This document shows, one piece after another, positions 45,319 to 54,608 of a stretch of DNA of 64,000 bases. How positions within the stretch are numbered: the first letter of the stretch is position 1; each line of letters opens with the position of its first letter. The translations under genes and the position numbers were made by a program. This stretch comes from Clostridiales bacterium (GTDB lineage: Bacteria > Bacillota > Clostridia > Peptostreptococcales > Acidaminobacteraceae), in assembly GCA_016342415.1 (NCBI GenBank), contig JAEIOD010000012.1, positions 1 to 64,000 of the forward strand, in the 5' to 3' direction. The notes beneath the pieces were generated by a model. It had not been told where the DNA came from, made no database searches, and saw nothing but the letters and a program-made list of their open reading frames with translations.

Positions 45319-47103
45319 TTAACCTTTTGTTATCCAATACTCTTCCGGTGAATATGGAATGACTGGAAGTAAAAGATATGAAGGATTTTCTTTTCCTACT
45401 TCTATACTATATGTTATATCTCTCTCATCTGGAGTTATAAGCATCGAAGAAAAATAGGATGGATTGGTATTCTTTATTAACATTTTAACTTTATGACCTT
45501 TTTTAATTACCATAGAAGTTGTTATTATCTCTATTGAGTATCTATTTACTTCATTTGGAGTTACTGGCACTTTCTTGGTATGATTATGGAAAATGTTATA
45601 ATCCGTGGTTTTTTCGGTAATTATTCCTCTATGAGAAGCTCTTAAACTACCAGTAGTAAGCAATCTCATATGACCATCTTCAGATACATCGAACAGATAA
45701 ATTGCAAAGTTTGCATCGTCCACATCCAATGCAGCATTTAGATGAAGTGCAATGGGTCCTGTAATCTCCATATCCTCTTCCATAGACTCAGTTGTGTAGG
45801 AGATACATGCCATTTCACTAGGCTCAGAAGGATTGATTGCCGGTGGAGTATAATTCATAATATCTGGATTAACACTATCTAAACTTTCAAGTTCTTTTGA
45901 TAGTAATCCACCTTTTCTCAAATAGAATTTTGTCCACTGTGTTCTCTCAATAGGCCATTCATATTCGTATCTTACACGTTCATCCCCTTGAACTCTGATT
46001 TTTATAGGTGGTTCATCTAAAACACCTGTTTCCTTACCTTTTAACCAATAATCGTACCACCTGATATATTCCTCACTTAAACTCTTATGAGGAAGTCCTA
46101 TATCCCTATGAGCTTCCGGAGCGAATATCTTAGTTACCACATCATCGTTACAGTTATTATAGGCAAAAAACGGTCCTTGGGTAAACCTTCCAAACTCATA
46201 ATACTCACTTATTAGATACATAGGGATTTTTATATCCTTGAGTTTATTAATCAATGACCTATCATCCCAAAAATCATTGTCTAAATTATTCATTATAACA
46301 TCAAAGAAATATGTTTGATGTCTAGGAGGAAAACAACTTAAAACTCTAGTGAGCAATGCGCTACTTCTAACATCTGCATCATTAATACGTTTATCTATCA
46401 GTGCTTTTAGCTCATCCTCTGTGTTATTTTTCTCTGTATTAGAAATTCCTTTTACAGGACAAAAATCATTATAGATATTAGACCTATCAAAAAATACGCC
46501 ACCAGGATAATTGTGATGATATAAACTGTCTACAATTTCTACACACATAATAGCCTTTAAACTTGGCGGTTGTAGAGCTGCTACTAGCGGCTGTAATATT
46601 GAGAAATATGATATCCCTATCATTCCGATATTCCCATTGCACCCCTTCAATTTAGCGGTCCACTCTATTACATCATAACAATCTTCTTGCTCTTGTCTGC
46701 CATAAAGTCCATCCCAAATACCTTCTGATTTACCTACACCTCTCGGATCTGGAATTACTACAATATAACCTCTTTTTACATAGTACTCTACATCTCCAGC
46801 CTCTATTGTATGATCAAATAGAAGAGAGTTAAAACCCATCGGCACTCTTTCGGATACCTGAATAGATTTTCCATATGCAGAAAACGCCACTAAACCAGGA
46901 AACACCTCATCTTCTGCATTTTTGGGTCTATATATATCCACATAGGTTTTTACGCCATCTCTCATGTAACACACTACATCTTCTTCTTTTTCTACTTCAT
47001 AAATAGGCTTAGATAAATTCTCTATTCCTTTAAAATACTTTTCGCTCCAATAATCAGGTTTTCGTTCTATTCCAACACTGTCCAATATTTCTTGAGTAGT
47101 CAT
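45319..47103 (-). CDS. CocE/NonD family hydrolase (active-site serine present)
   Basis: A 594-residue alpha/beta hydrolase of the X-Pro-dipeptidyl-peptidase/cocaine-esterase group (S15-like). N-terminal YMRDGVKTYVDIYRP, PDPRGVGKSEG, nucleophile in NIGMIGISYFS (Ser165), catalytic His region APEAHRDIGLPHKSL with YDYWLKG, then a C-terminal jelly-roll domain (EMACISYTTE.. MEITGPIALHL). It should cleave esters or N-terminal peptides. It begins 2 bases after the paralogue at 47106, in an operon with a permease, which suggests use of imported substrate. Confidence 0.9.
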   Translation of the reverse strand: MTTQEILDSVGIERKPDYWSEKYFKGIENLSKPIYEVEKEEDVVCYMRDGVKTYVDIYRPKNAEDEVFPGLVAFSAYGKSIQVSERVPMGFNSLLFDHTIEAGDVEYYVKRGYIVVIPDPRGVGKSEGIWDGLYGRQEQEDCYDVIEWTAKLKGCNGNIGMIGISYFSILQPLVAALQPPSLKAIMCVEIVDSLYHHNYPGGVFFDRSNIYNDFCPVKGISNTEKNNTEDELKALIDKRINDADVRSSALLTRVLSCFPPRHQTYFFDVIMNNLDNDFWDDRSLINKLKDIKIPMYLISEYYEFGRFTQGPFFAYNNCNDDVVTKIFAPEAHRDIGLPHKSLSEEYIRWYDYWLKGKETGVLDEPPIKIRVQGDERVRYEYEWPIERTQWTKFYLRKGGLLSKELESLDSVNPDIMNYTPPAINPSEPSEMACISYTTESMEEDMEITGPIALHLNAALDVDDANFAIYLFDVSEDGHMRLLTTGSLRASHRGIITEKTTDYNIFHNHTKKVPVTPNEVNRYSIEIITTSMVIKKGHKVKMLIKNTNPSYFSSMLITPDERDITYSIEVGKENPSYLLLPVIPYSPEEYWITKG

Positions 47104-47105
47104 AA

Positions 47106-48806
47106 TTAAATATCCGTCCCTTCTCTTCCATATACTATAGGTAAATTAATACATGATCGATATTCATTTCCATAGTATACTTTGTAACAACAAAACTCTG
47201 TTATCGGCTGTATACCATCAACTCTACTGCTAGGGTGAATCATAGCAAAAGAAGTTTTTTCATTGTCCACAATCGCTCTCTTATCCATAGTTTTAATTTC
47301 AACTTGTATTTTGTTCCCCTTCTTAAATACATTAGAGGTAGGAGATAATTCAAATTCGTATTTATATATTTCATTTTCTATAACTTCTAGTTCTGTATCG
47401 AAGTCATTAGCTATACCATACTCAAAACCACTATTTTTTGTACCTCTGTAACATGTACTTAAATATCCAGAAGACAAGTGAGTTCTGACTCCATCAGGGT
47501 TAAGATCCCAAAGTTTTGCAATAAGATTGCCTTTGTTAATATCGACACTTGCGTAAATACTAATGGTTATAACTCCTGTTACTTCTGTGTCTTTTTCAAG
47601 AGAACTTGTTGTGTAAGTCAGTGCGGGAATATCCTCAAAGTTTTGCGATACTTTTGTTGGTGGTCTATGTGGTAATACATCAAAAGAAGTTTCAGTCAGA
47701 CTGACATTTTCCTTTAGACTACTATTTTTTCCTAAATACAAGTTGACATTTTCACTTCTCTTAAGAGGAAAAGTGTCCTCAAATCTAAATTTTTCTTTTC
47801 CCATAACAAATACTTTTACAGCTTTTTCATCTTCTATTCCTGTTTCTATACCTTTGAGATGATAGTCGTACCATTTTAAAGTTTCTGTAAGAGTAAAATC
47901 ATCCGGAGATTTTCTGTTGAGTGCATGATGACTTAACATAAGTTTTTTAGTAGATTTTATCCCTTTTGAATTATATAAATTTATAGCAGATATAGTAGTT
48001 TTACCATGCTCATAATATGGTGATACTATATACATAGGAATATCTATCTCTTTATTTTCCATACTTCTATCAGACCAAAAACTACTACCTTTGGGTTGTA
48101 AAAGAATATCTATATTCCAAGTATAATGTCTTGGTGGATACATATCCAAACCCCTATAAAAGTATGAATTTGCTTTGACTTGTGGCAGTTCCCTACACTT
48201 TTTCAACATTTCCTTTAAATCGTCTTCGGAGTTATTTAACTCTGCTTCTGTTATGGGGTTAATTGCAGGAACTAATCCTGCATAATAAAAATTATGGTCT
48301 GTAATCCCTCCACCCCAATAACAATCGGCGTAAAAGTCGTAAGTAACTTCTACTGGCATTATCGCCTTCAAATATTTCGGTTTATGACTAGCAACAAGAG
48401 GCTGTATTTTACCAGCGTAACCCGTACCGATCATACCTATATTTTCTGTAGAAAAGTCCTGTTTTGCAGTCCACTCTATTATTTCAACACAATCTCTCTG
48501 ATCCTGCATGCTTAACATCCCTGTAAAGTATCCCTCAGATGTACTTACACCTCTAGGACTGGGAACAATTACTGCATAACCATTTTCTACGAAGTAGTCG
48601 ATTCTTGGAACTTCTATGGTTTGATCAAAAAGGACTTGACCTAGTCTCAGTGATTTTCTTTCTAAGGCTAGTGCTTGTACATCTTTTCCGTAAGGTGAAA
48701 AACATATCAAAGAAGGAACCTTTTTCTTACTATCAGGTCTATAAATATCCATCATTAGTGTAGTGTTATCTGATAATTTTATTTCAATATTTTTGTTTGT
48801 TATCAT
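47106..48806 (-). CDS. CocE/NonD-like paralogue lacking the nucleophilic serine
   Basis: A 566-residue paralogue of the downstream protein with the same layout: MMDIYRP, PSPRGVSTSEG, NIGMIGTGYAGKIQPLVAS, LKWYDYHLKGIETG and the C-terminal jelly roll. At the nucleophile position, GISYFS in the partner, it reads GTGYAG, so serine is replaced by glycine (Gly129, codon GGT). Unless another residue takes over, it is catalytically dead and may serve as partner, regulator or binding protein. GGGAGA precedes the ATG; 12 bases separate it from the permease gene. Confidence 0.87.
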   Translation of the reverse strand: MITNKNIEIKLSDNTTLMMDIYRPDSKKKVPSLICFSPYGKDVQALALERKSLRLGQVLFDQTIEVPRIDYFVENGYAVIVPSPRGVSTSEGYFTGMLSMQDQRDCVEIIEWTAKQDFSTENIGMIGTGYAGKIQPLVASHKPKYLKAIMPVEVTYDFYADCYWGGGITDHNFYYAGLVPAINPITEAELNNSEDDLKEMLKKCRELPQVKANSYFYRGLDMYPPRHYTWNIDILLQPKGSSFWSDRSMENKEIDIPMYIVSPYYEHGKTTISAINLYNSKGIKSTKKLMLSHHALNRKSPDDFTLTETLKWYDYHLKGIETGIEDEKAVKVFVMGKEKFRFEDTFPLKRSENVNLYLGKNSSLKENVSLTETSFDVLPHRPPTKVSQNFEDIPALTYTTSSLEKDTEVTGVITISIYASVDINKGNLIAKLWDLNPDGVRTHLSSGYLSTCYRGTKNSGFEYGIANDFDTELEVIENEIYKYEFELSPTSNVFKKGNKIQVEIKTMDKRAIVDNEKTSFAMIHPSSRVDGIQPITEFCCYKVYYGNEYRSCINLPIVYGREGTDI

Positions 48807-48818
48807 ATTTATCTCCCT

Positions 48819-50210
48819 TTATGCATTTGCTTTTTCTTCCCAAACCTCATGTGCTTTTTCTCTTTCTTCCCATGCTTCATGAGGTTGCTTCATTCTCTGA
48901 ACAATATCCTCTCCAGTTTTATATTTAACATATTTCAATCTTGTTACAATTAATATTGTGGCAGTACCATAGTACACCAACATTCCTATCCATTGGTTTG
49001 AAGTCATTCCAGCCAATACATTTCCACCTGCTGTAACCGATAGTACTGTAGCAAGTATTGCCACCGCACAGATTACTTTGTGAGGTATCTTTAGAAAAGC
49101 AGATTTATAACAGTTAGGAAATTTCTTCATGACTACAAAGATTGGAAGATATGCAACAGGTCCTAGAATCAATCCAGGTGCTGCAGTTATTGATACAATA
49201 TCTCTTAAGTTTAGAGAAGTAAATAACGCAGCAAGAGTTATTGCAGTGTGAACCCAAATCGTTCCATATGGTGCACCATACTTATTTGTTTTAGACATGA
49301 ATTTTGGATATAATCCATCTTTTGCAACCATAAAATGCGTATGTGAGTACATCATTAATGTGCCGTTTATACTTGTTACTATAGCAAGTAATGCGCCACC
49401 AGTTATAAAGAACGTAAGCAAAGCTGGACTTAAAAATGTTTCTGCAACATCCCCAATATTTTGTACCGACTCTGATGGAACTACACCAATAGTTACATAT
49501 GCAAATATTGCGTATATAAGAGCAGTTATTACAGTACCACCAATAAACGCAATAGGAATCGTTCTACTAGGGTTTTCTATTTGATCAGCAAAACCCATTA
49601 CAACATTACCACCCATTAAAACGTTATTTAGTATGCCTACAACAGCCCACATAGCACCAACTTCAAATGTAGGAAATAATACATCAGCAAGAGTTACATT
49701 TACAGGTGAAATATGTCCGAAACCAACAAAGATATATACCCCTAAAGCTAACATTAATATACCAACTAAAATATACTGTATTCTACCACTTATTCTCGCT
49801 CCAAAGTTGGCCATTACAGCAAAGAACAGACAGCACAGTATGGCTACTAGTCTGCCATTAGCTGAAGGAAATAGAACGACAAAGTACTTGGAAAAAGCAA
49901 AACTCATCATTGCAATGTTCATAGTTCCAATTAATAAAACATTCAATGCTTCTACAACACCAAATCCTGGATGAATAAGTCTTGTAAGATGCATGTAATT
50001 AGCCCCACTTGCAGGAAGTGCAGAACTCATTACCACCTGTGGAAGCATTTTAATTACCATAAAAACCACTGTCAAAATGAATGCTAAACAGACAGCTGGT
50101 CCAAGTCTCCGCATGGCCATTGGGGATACTGCAAATATTCCTCCTCCAATAATCGAGCCAACGCTCATAGCCATACACATCAAAAGCGTCATTTTTTTGT
50201 TATTTTTCAT
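48819..50210 (-). CDS. APC-superfamily amino-acid/amine permease
   Basis: A 463-residue transporter with 12 hydrophobic segments. The first carries MAMSVGSIIGGGIFAVSP, the unwound substrate-binding motif GSIIGGGIF of the APC superfamily; further helices are regular and the C-terminus ends in charged repeats (EAWEEREKAHEVWEEK). It should import amino acids or amines with H+ or by exchange. First gene of an operon with the two CocE-like hydrolases, and next to an AraC regulator on the same strand. AGGAGG precedes the ATG. Confidence 0.92.
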   Translation of the reverse strand: MKNNKKMTLLMCMAMSVGSIIGGGIFAVSPMAMRRLGPAVCLAFILTVVFMVIKMLPQVVMSSALPASGANYMHLTRLIHPGFGVVEALNVLLIGTMNIAMMSFAFSKYFVVLFPSANGRLVAILCCLFFAVMANFGARISGRIQYILVGILMLALGVYIFVGFGHISPVNVTLADVLFPTFEVGAMWAVVGILNNVLMGGNVVMGFADQIENPSRTIPIAFIGGTVITALIYAIFAYVTIGVVPSESVQNIGDVAETFLSPALLTFFITGGALLAIVTSINGTLMMYSHTHFMVAKDGLYPKFMSKTNKYGAPYGTIWVHTAITLAALFTSLNLRDIVSITAAPGLILGPVAYLPIFVVMKKFPNCYKSAFLKIPHKVICAVAILATVLSVTAGGNVLAGMTSNQWIGMLVYYGTATILIVTRLKYVKYKTGEDIVQRMKQPHEAWEEREKAHEVWEEKANA

Positions 50211-50377
50211 CTAATCCTCCTTTTTGATATAATACATATATAATACAAACAATAGATTTATTTGTATGCAAAATAATATTCAAATCACATTAACTGCATA
50301 AATCGTAACATGTATACAGTTAGTATGAAATGTGCGAATATTTACACAACATACACAAATCCTTACAAAAATAAAAA

Positions 50378-51265
50378 CTAAGAATTTAGATTTCCTAGTT
50401 TTCTGTAATTGGTTGGCGATACTCCTAAGTTTTTTTTGAAAGAGTTACTTAAATGGTACGACGATGAAAACCCTAATTTATATGCTATTTCCTCCAATGT
50501 ACAATCCGAGTAGTTAAGCAATTCTTTTGCCTGTTTTATTTTGTAATGCATAATATATTTAGTCGGAGGGAGTCCAAGTACTCTTATAAAAATCTTATAT
50601 AGGTAATTCTCACTCACATTTACCTCTGATGAAATGTCTGTTACTTTGATTGGATTCGAAATGTTTTGTTCAATATACTCTATCGATTTATTAATTAATT
50701 TCAATTCACCTTTTCTTTCGCTTAATTCGTAGTCTTTTAGAGAATTACAATCAAATCTATTAATCAAAATTTCTGTGATAACAATCTGTAATATTGATTT
50801 TATAATGTTTTCTAAGCCTTTATCCTCTGTGCTTCTATTGGCGTATACTTTTTCCACATATTCATGCATGGTATTTAAATGGGGGATTCTAAATATATTC
50901 AAATCCTCCTTCAGTGCATTACCAAGCAATAACATTTTCTTATGTTCCGGAAAAATATTAAAGTGTATATTATAAAAATCCATATCATCTAAGGTTTTTC
51001 TTTCTGCAGTATAAAGCTTAAATGGTTCTAGGAGCACTATTTCTCCAGCACCACATCTATATTCACTATTTTCAGTAGAAATTTTTATTTGACCTTTATT
51101 TATCAGTAATAAATCATAATCTGTTATTATAAAATTTTCTATTTTTTTGTTAGGTCCATCTCCCCATTTGGTAAAACTCTCTATTCTAAAGTCGAATTCA
51201 CTTAAAAACTGACTTAACTTATCTTTTTCCAATGTTTTCTCTAACTTAGAAATATTATGATACAC
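50378..51265 (-). CDS. AraC-family transcriptional regulator
   Basis: A 295-residue regulator: N-terminal cupin-like effector domain (IITDYDLLLINKGQI, CGAGEIVLLEP) and a C-terminal double helix-turn-helix (KVTDISSEVNVSENYLYKIF, LGLPPTKYIMHYKI, IAYKLGFSSSYHLSNSFKKN). The start is GTG with AGGAGG 7 bases upstream. It lies 168 bases upstream of the permease/CocE operon on the same strand and is the probable activator of it, with the permease substrate as inducer. Confidence 0.92.
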   Translation of the reverse strand: MYHNISKLEKTLEKDKLSQFLSEFDFRIESFTKWGDGPNKKIENFIITDYDLLLINKGQIKISTENSEYRCGAGEIVLLEPFKLYTAERKTLDDMDFYNIHFNIFPEHKKMLLLGNALKEDLNIFRIPHLNTMHEYVEKVYANRSTEDKGLENIIKSILQIVITEILINRFDCNSLKDYELSERKGELKLINKSIEYIEQNISNPIKVTDISSEVNVSENYLYKIFIRVLGLPPTKYIMHYKIKQAKELLNYSDCTLEEIAYKLGFSSSYHLSNSFKKNLGVSPTNYRKLGNLNS

Positions 51266-51585
51266 TTATTTTCCTCCTGATTCTTCTAGGTATACAATGT
51301 TAACACAAATATCATTTCAATGTGAGCAGCGATAAAGAAGTAGCAGTCCTTTTACAGAAGATATGATTCTACTTTTCATTTTGTTTACAACAATTTCATT
51401 TACTTTATTCATCTCGTCACAATTAGCGTACGATATTTGTGACGAAAATACCATCATTTTCTATTTTGGTCACCAATTGTGATTAGCTCTTGTGACAATT
51501 TTTTTTGCTTTTTTAACCTAGATATCGATATACGATTTAATGAATTTCACTCCTTAAAACCTAGTTGATTCAAGAAACAAATAAA

Positions 51586-51613
51586 AAGTTCTGAGTAAGC
51601 AAACTCAGAACTT
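51586..51613 (-). terminator. rho-independent terminator
   Basis: AAGTTCTGAGT and ACTCAGAACTT with a T-run on the minus strand; terminates the small-peptide locus to its right. The rest of the 51266-51776 gap holds only the array-type element at 51678. Confidence 0.8.
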
Positions 51614-51677
51614 CAAAAGTAATCAAATATATTTTACAAGTTTATACTTATGTTAAACTTCAATCCATGTCTCCACC

Positions 51678-51735
51678 TATAAAAATGACAACAGTCCTAA
51701 CACAATTTATTCAATAACATACTGTTTCAATTTGT
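51678..51735 (-). repeat. array element outside the main array
   Basis: TTTCAATTTGT at 51725-51735 with CTG before it, and a weak partner CTATAAAAATGAC near 51678. Reading minus, an open stretch FAIIACSKEHPDQADVVLTN ends with TGA inside the element, as at 23284. Confidence 0.6.
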
Positions 51736-51776
51736 CAGGACCACATCAGCTTGATCAGGATGTTCCTTTGAACAAG

Positions 51777-51959
51777 CTATAATAGCGAACTTAGACTATC
51801 TAAATTGAATCGTACATAATCTGATTGCTGTTGCTTTCTCATAACAATATTTTTGGCATGCTTTCTATTTCTCTTCTTTATCAACATTTCGATTAATCCT
51901 CCTTGTATTTCTGTTATTCTATTATTACTGATATTTAGTATTGTATTGTTGGTCAGCAT
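51777..51959 (-). CDS. small basic protein (60 aa) at end of peptide locus
   Basis: A longer frame runs to 52169, but the ATG at 51959 has AAAGGAGGT at 4-base spacing and is the likely start; a second site (AAGGAGG) lies before an internal ATG. The protein has a neutral head (MLTNNTILNISNN) and a very basic middle (LIKKRNRKHAKNIVMRKQQQ) and ends SDYVRFNLDSLSSLL. No family recognised. It lies directly downstream of the 191-bp tandem repeats on the same strand. The upstream part of the longer frame derives from the first, diverged repeat copy. Confidence 0.5.
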   Translation of the reverse strand: MLTNNTILNISNNRITEIQGGLIEMLIKKRNRKHAKNIVMRKQQQSDYVRFNLDSLSSLL

Positions 51960-52109
51960 AATGACCTCCTTTGTATTTTTTAGCTTGAATGAACTCAACT
52001 CATAGATAACATAATGCCGAATATTGCATATTTTGAGTTTACTTCTATGAAATTCTACCTTTTCAGACATTACAAGTATATCTGAAATTGATTTGATTAT
52101 TTTTCTTGC

Positions 52110-53197
52110 CTTTACGTCTGCTACATAACTGCATGCTCCAGTATTGATTATTCCTATACCTTGTTTCAAAACGACTTATTAATTTTACCTCTTGATATCC
52201 CATTAATTCTATATTCAACGTATTCACCTCTTTATCATATGTTGATAATCATATCAACCGTTTCTTCTTCTAATACTCGCTCTAGACTTGCTCTTATGTA
52301 CTTTACGTCTGCTGCATAACTGCATGCTCCAGTATTGATCATTCTTATTCCTTGTTTCAAAACTGTTTATTAATTTTACCTCTTGATATCCCATTAATTC
52401 TATATTCAACGTATTCACCTCTTTATCATATGTTGATAATCATATCAACCGTTTCTTCTTCTAATACTCGCTCTAGACTTGCTCTTATGTACTTTACGTC
52501 TGCTGCATAACTGCATGCTCCAGTATTGATCATTCTTATTCCTTGTTTCAAAACTGTTTATTAATTTTACCTCTTGATATCCCATTAATTCTATATTCAA
52601 CGTATTCACCTCTTTATCATATGTTGATAATCATATCAACCGTTTCTTCTTCTAATACTCGCTCTAGACTTGCTCTTATGTACTTTACGTCTGCTGCATA
52701 ACTGCATGCTCCAGTATTGATCATTCTTATTCCTTGTTTCAAAACTGTTTATTAATTTTACCTCTTGATATCCCATTAATTCTATATTCAACGTATTCAC
52801 CTCTTTATCATATGTTGATAATCATATCAACCGTTTCTTCTTCTAATACTCGCTCTAGACTTGCTCTTATGTACTTTACGTCTGCTGCATAACTGCATGC
52901 TCCAGTATTGATCATTCTTATTCCTTGTTTCAAAACTGTTTATTAATTTTACCTCTTGATATCCCATTAATTCTATATTCAACGTATTCACCTCTTTATC
53001 ATATGTTGATAATCATATCAACCGTTTCTTCTTCTAATACTCGCTCTAGACTTGCTCTTATGTACTTTACGTCTGCTGCATAACTGCATGCTCCAGTATT
53101 GATCATTCTTATTCCTTGTTTCAAAACTGTTTATTAATTTTACCTCTTGATATCCCATTAATTCTATATTCAACGTATTCACCTCTTTATCATATGT
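52110..53197 (-). repeat. 191-bp tandem repeat, 5.7 copies
   Basis: Unit starts at 52110, 52301, 52492, 52683, 52874 and 53065 (exact 191-base steps); the last copy is cut at about 53197. Copies from 52301 on look identical; the copy at 52110 is diverged. On the minus strand each unit has AAAGAGGTG followed by a TTG start, and a second start (AAGGA then ATG) for a 35-codon ORF at 52235-52342, 52426-52533, 52617-52724, 52808-52915 and 52999-53106, beginning MINTGACSYAADVKYIRASL and ending in an acidic helix. Each unit also has the dyad GTTGAT..ATCAAC. It could be amplified peptide genes or copies of a leader region. Confidence 0.85.
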
Positions 53198-53313
53198 ATC
53201 TTTCTAATTGATTAATATTGATTGTTGTTTTATTAATAATATTCCAGAGCAACTACACTCACATCATTTGTTATTATTATACATTTTTTCAATAAGTTTG
53301 AAGTTTATATGTA

Positions 53314-53337
53314 TAAAAAAACCGTAGTCGCCTACGG
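53314..53337 (-). terminator. terminator/attenuator after 23-codon ORF
   Basis: CCGTAG, CGA-type loop, CTACGG followed on the minus strand by seven Ts. Lies between the 23-codon ORF and the tandem repeats, so it may act as an attenuator. Confidence 0.8.
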
Positions 53338-53359
53338 ATAGTTTTTCATATAATAGTTA

Positions 53360-53431
53360 TTAGAAAACATACTCCAGATGTAGGGATATTATTGATATTC
53401 TTTTGTTTTTGATTGTGTTTAGGTTAATCAT
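53360..53431 (-). CDS. 23-aa ORF with strong ribosome-binding site
   Basis: ATG at 53431 preceded by AAAAAGGAGG; 23 codons beginning MINLNTIKNKRISIISLHL, then TAA, then a terminator. The strong initiation site with such a short frame suggests a leader peptide or a small functional peptide of the same locus as the tandem repeats. Not recognised. Confidence 0.5.
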   Translation of the reverse strand: MINLNTIKNKRISIISLHLEYVF

Positions 53432-53858
53432 GATACTACCTCCTTTTTATCCTTGTATGTGCTCTGCACTTAAACCATAATCAATATAACATAGGAGTAT
53501 TTTAGTTTCAACTACATATTGATTACAGAATTATTACACTCTATTTATTATCTCAGCTAATACTGATAACAAATACATTTCTAGTAAGTATAACGATACT
53601 CCCGTAACTACTAATATTGGATCTAGGTCAAGGTTTTCAATCAGCAGAAAAAACCGCATCTATTTATGGTATGGTTCACTGAGTTATAAATAGTAATTAA
53701 TCTATATTAACATTATAAAATGTAACCAGTGGATATAAAAAAATTATACAAAAAATCTGAGCAAAAAACTTTCACTCAGAACTTGATAACTCTATTTGAT
53801 TCAAATTGAAACTCATAGAAACAACGATGCATTTACATATTCTGTTAAGCAACTAATA
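53432..53858. other. intergenic, nothing recognised
   Basis: About 430 bases. It should hold the promoter of the small-peptide locus. A weak CTGAGT/CTCAG hairpin with a minus-strand T-run near 53757-53780 may terminate the SRPBCC gene. TTCAAATTGAAA near 53800 resembles the array-element end in the opposite orientation but has no partner. Confidence 0.4.
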
Positions 53859-54323
53859 CTATAGCTTTTTCTCAATAATCCCCTTTAATATTTCTAGTTC
53901 TATTCTAAGTCTATTTTCCAGCCATTTACGAAAAAAGTAATTATCATATATTATTTTACTTCTTCTATTCGGAAAATCAAAAACAAAAGCATATATTAAT
54001 TCACATTCATCTTTTGATTGCTTGATGCTAAATATTACCTCACCACACTGATCTCCAAGAAAATTACTCTCATATGCACGATATTTGAGTCTTTCGTTTT
54101 TGATGCTTTCTAATATTTCATAATGACATGTATTGCCGAATAGCATCGTTTTACCAACCTGATATTTATCACTTAATGAGTTTACATCAGTTAGATATTT
54201 AAATTCCTTCATTTTTTTCATATATGGTTGCCACTCAACTAACCTGTCAGCAACAAGTAGTTTCCATATTTCATCAGAAGATGTCTTTATAAAAATTGAC
54301 TTTTCAAACTTAATCATGTTCAT
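53859..54323 (-). CDS. SRPBCC (START/Bet v1-like) family protein
   Basis: A 154-residue ligand-binding-fold protein. Typical features: an opening strand FEKSIFIKTSSDEIWKLL, then LVEWQPYMKKMKEF, a central YEILESIKNERLKYR strand, VIFSIKQSKDECELIYAF and a long C-terminal helix. The fold makes a hydrophobic pocket; members bind lipids or act in polyketide cyclisation or stress response. Start is 54323 or the ATG two codons later; AGGAT lies nearby. Monocistronic. Ligand unknown. Confidence 0.82.
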   Translation of the reverse strand: MNMIKFEKSIFIKTSSDEIWKLLVADRLVEWQPYMKKMKEFKYLTDVNSLSDKYQVGKTMLFGNTCHYEILESIKNERLKYRAYESNFLGDQCGEVIFSIKQSKDECELIYAFVFDFPNRRSKIIYDNYFFRKWLENRLRIELEILKGIIEKKL

Positions 54324-54608
54324 TCATCCTTTCAATTTAGCGACGCCTAATAAGCTGAAACTAAATTCGAAGTATTTCTCTAGTTGTATCTATATTTAAT
54401 TTGTACCTTTTATATGTTATCGTATCATTATCATACAAGTTATACATACCGGTATAAAACAAATATAAACATAGTTGATATCAACTTATCTCAATATAGA
54501 TTATTGTCTAATCCTCTTTCTCTGCAATCTCACAAGGTGAAAAGCTAAACTTAACAGAAGAGGACTTAAAATAAATATTCTACAATAATTCTTATCAATA
54601 TGTTATAT

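Noticed and set aside
51777-52169. Single 130-residue protein
   Set aside because: The first 70 codons belong to a diverged copy of the 191-bp repeat and lack a good start, whereas an internal ATG at 51959 has a strong ribosome-binding site.
52110-53197. CRISPR array
   Set aside because: The period is 191 bases with identical sequence throughout, no short repeats with unique spacers and no cas genes.
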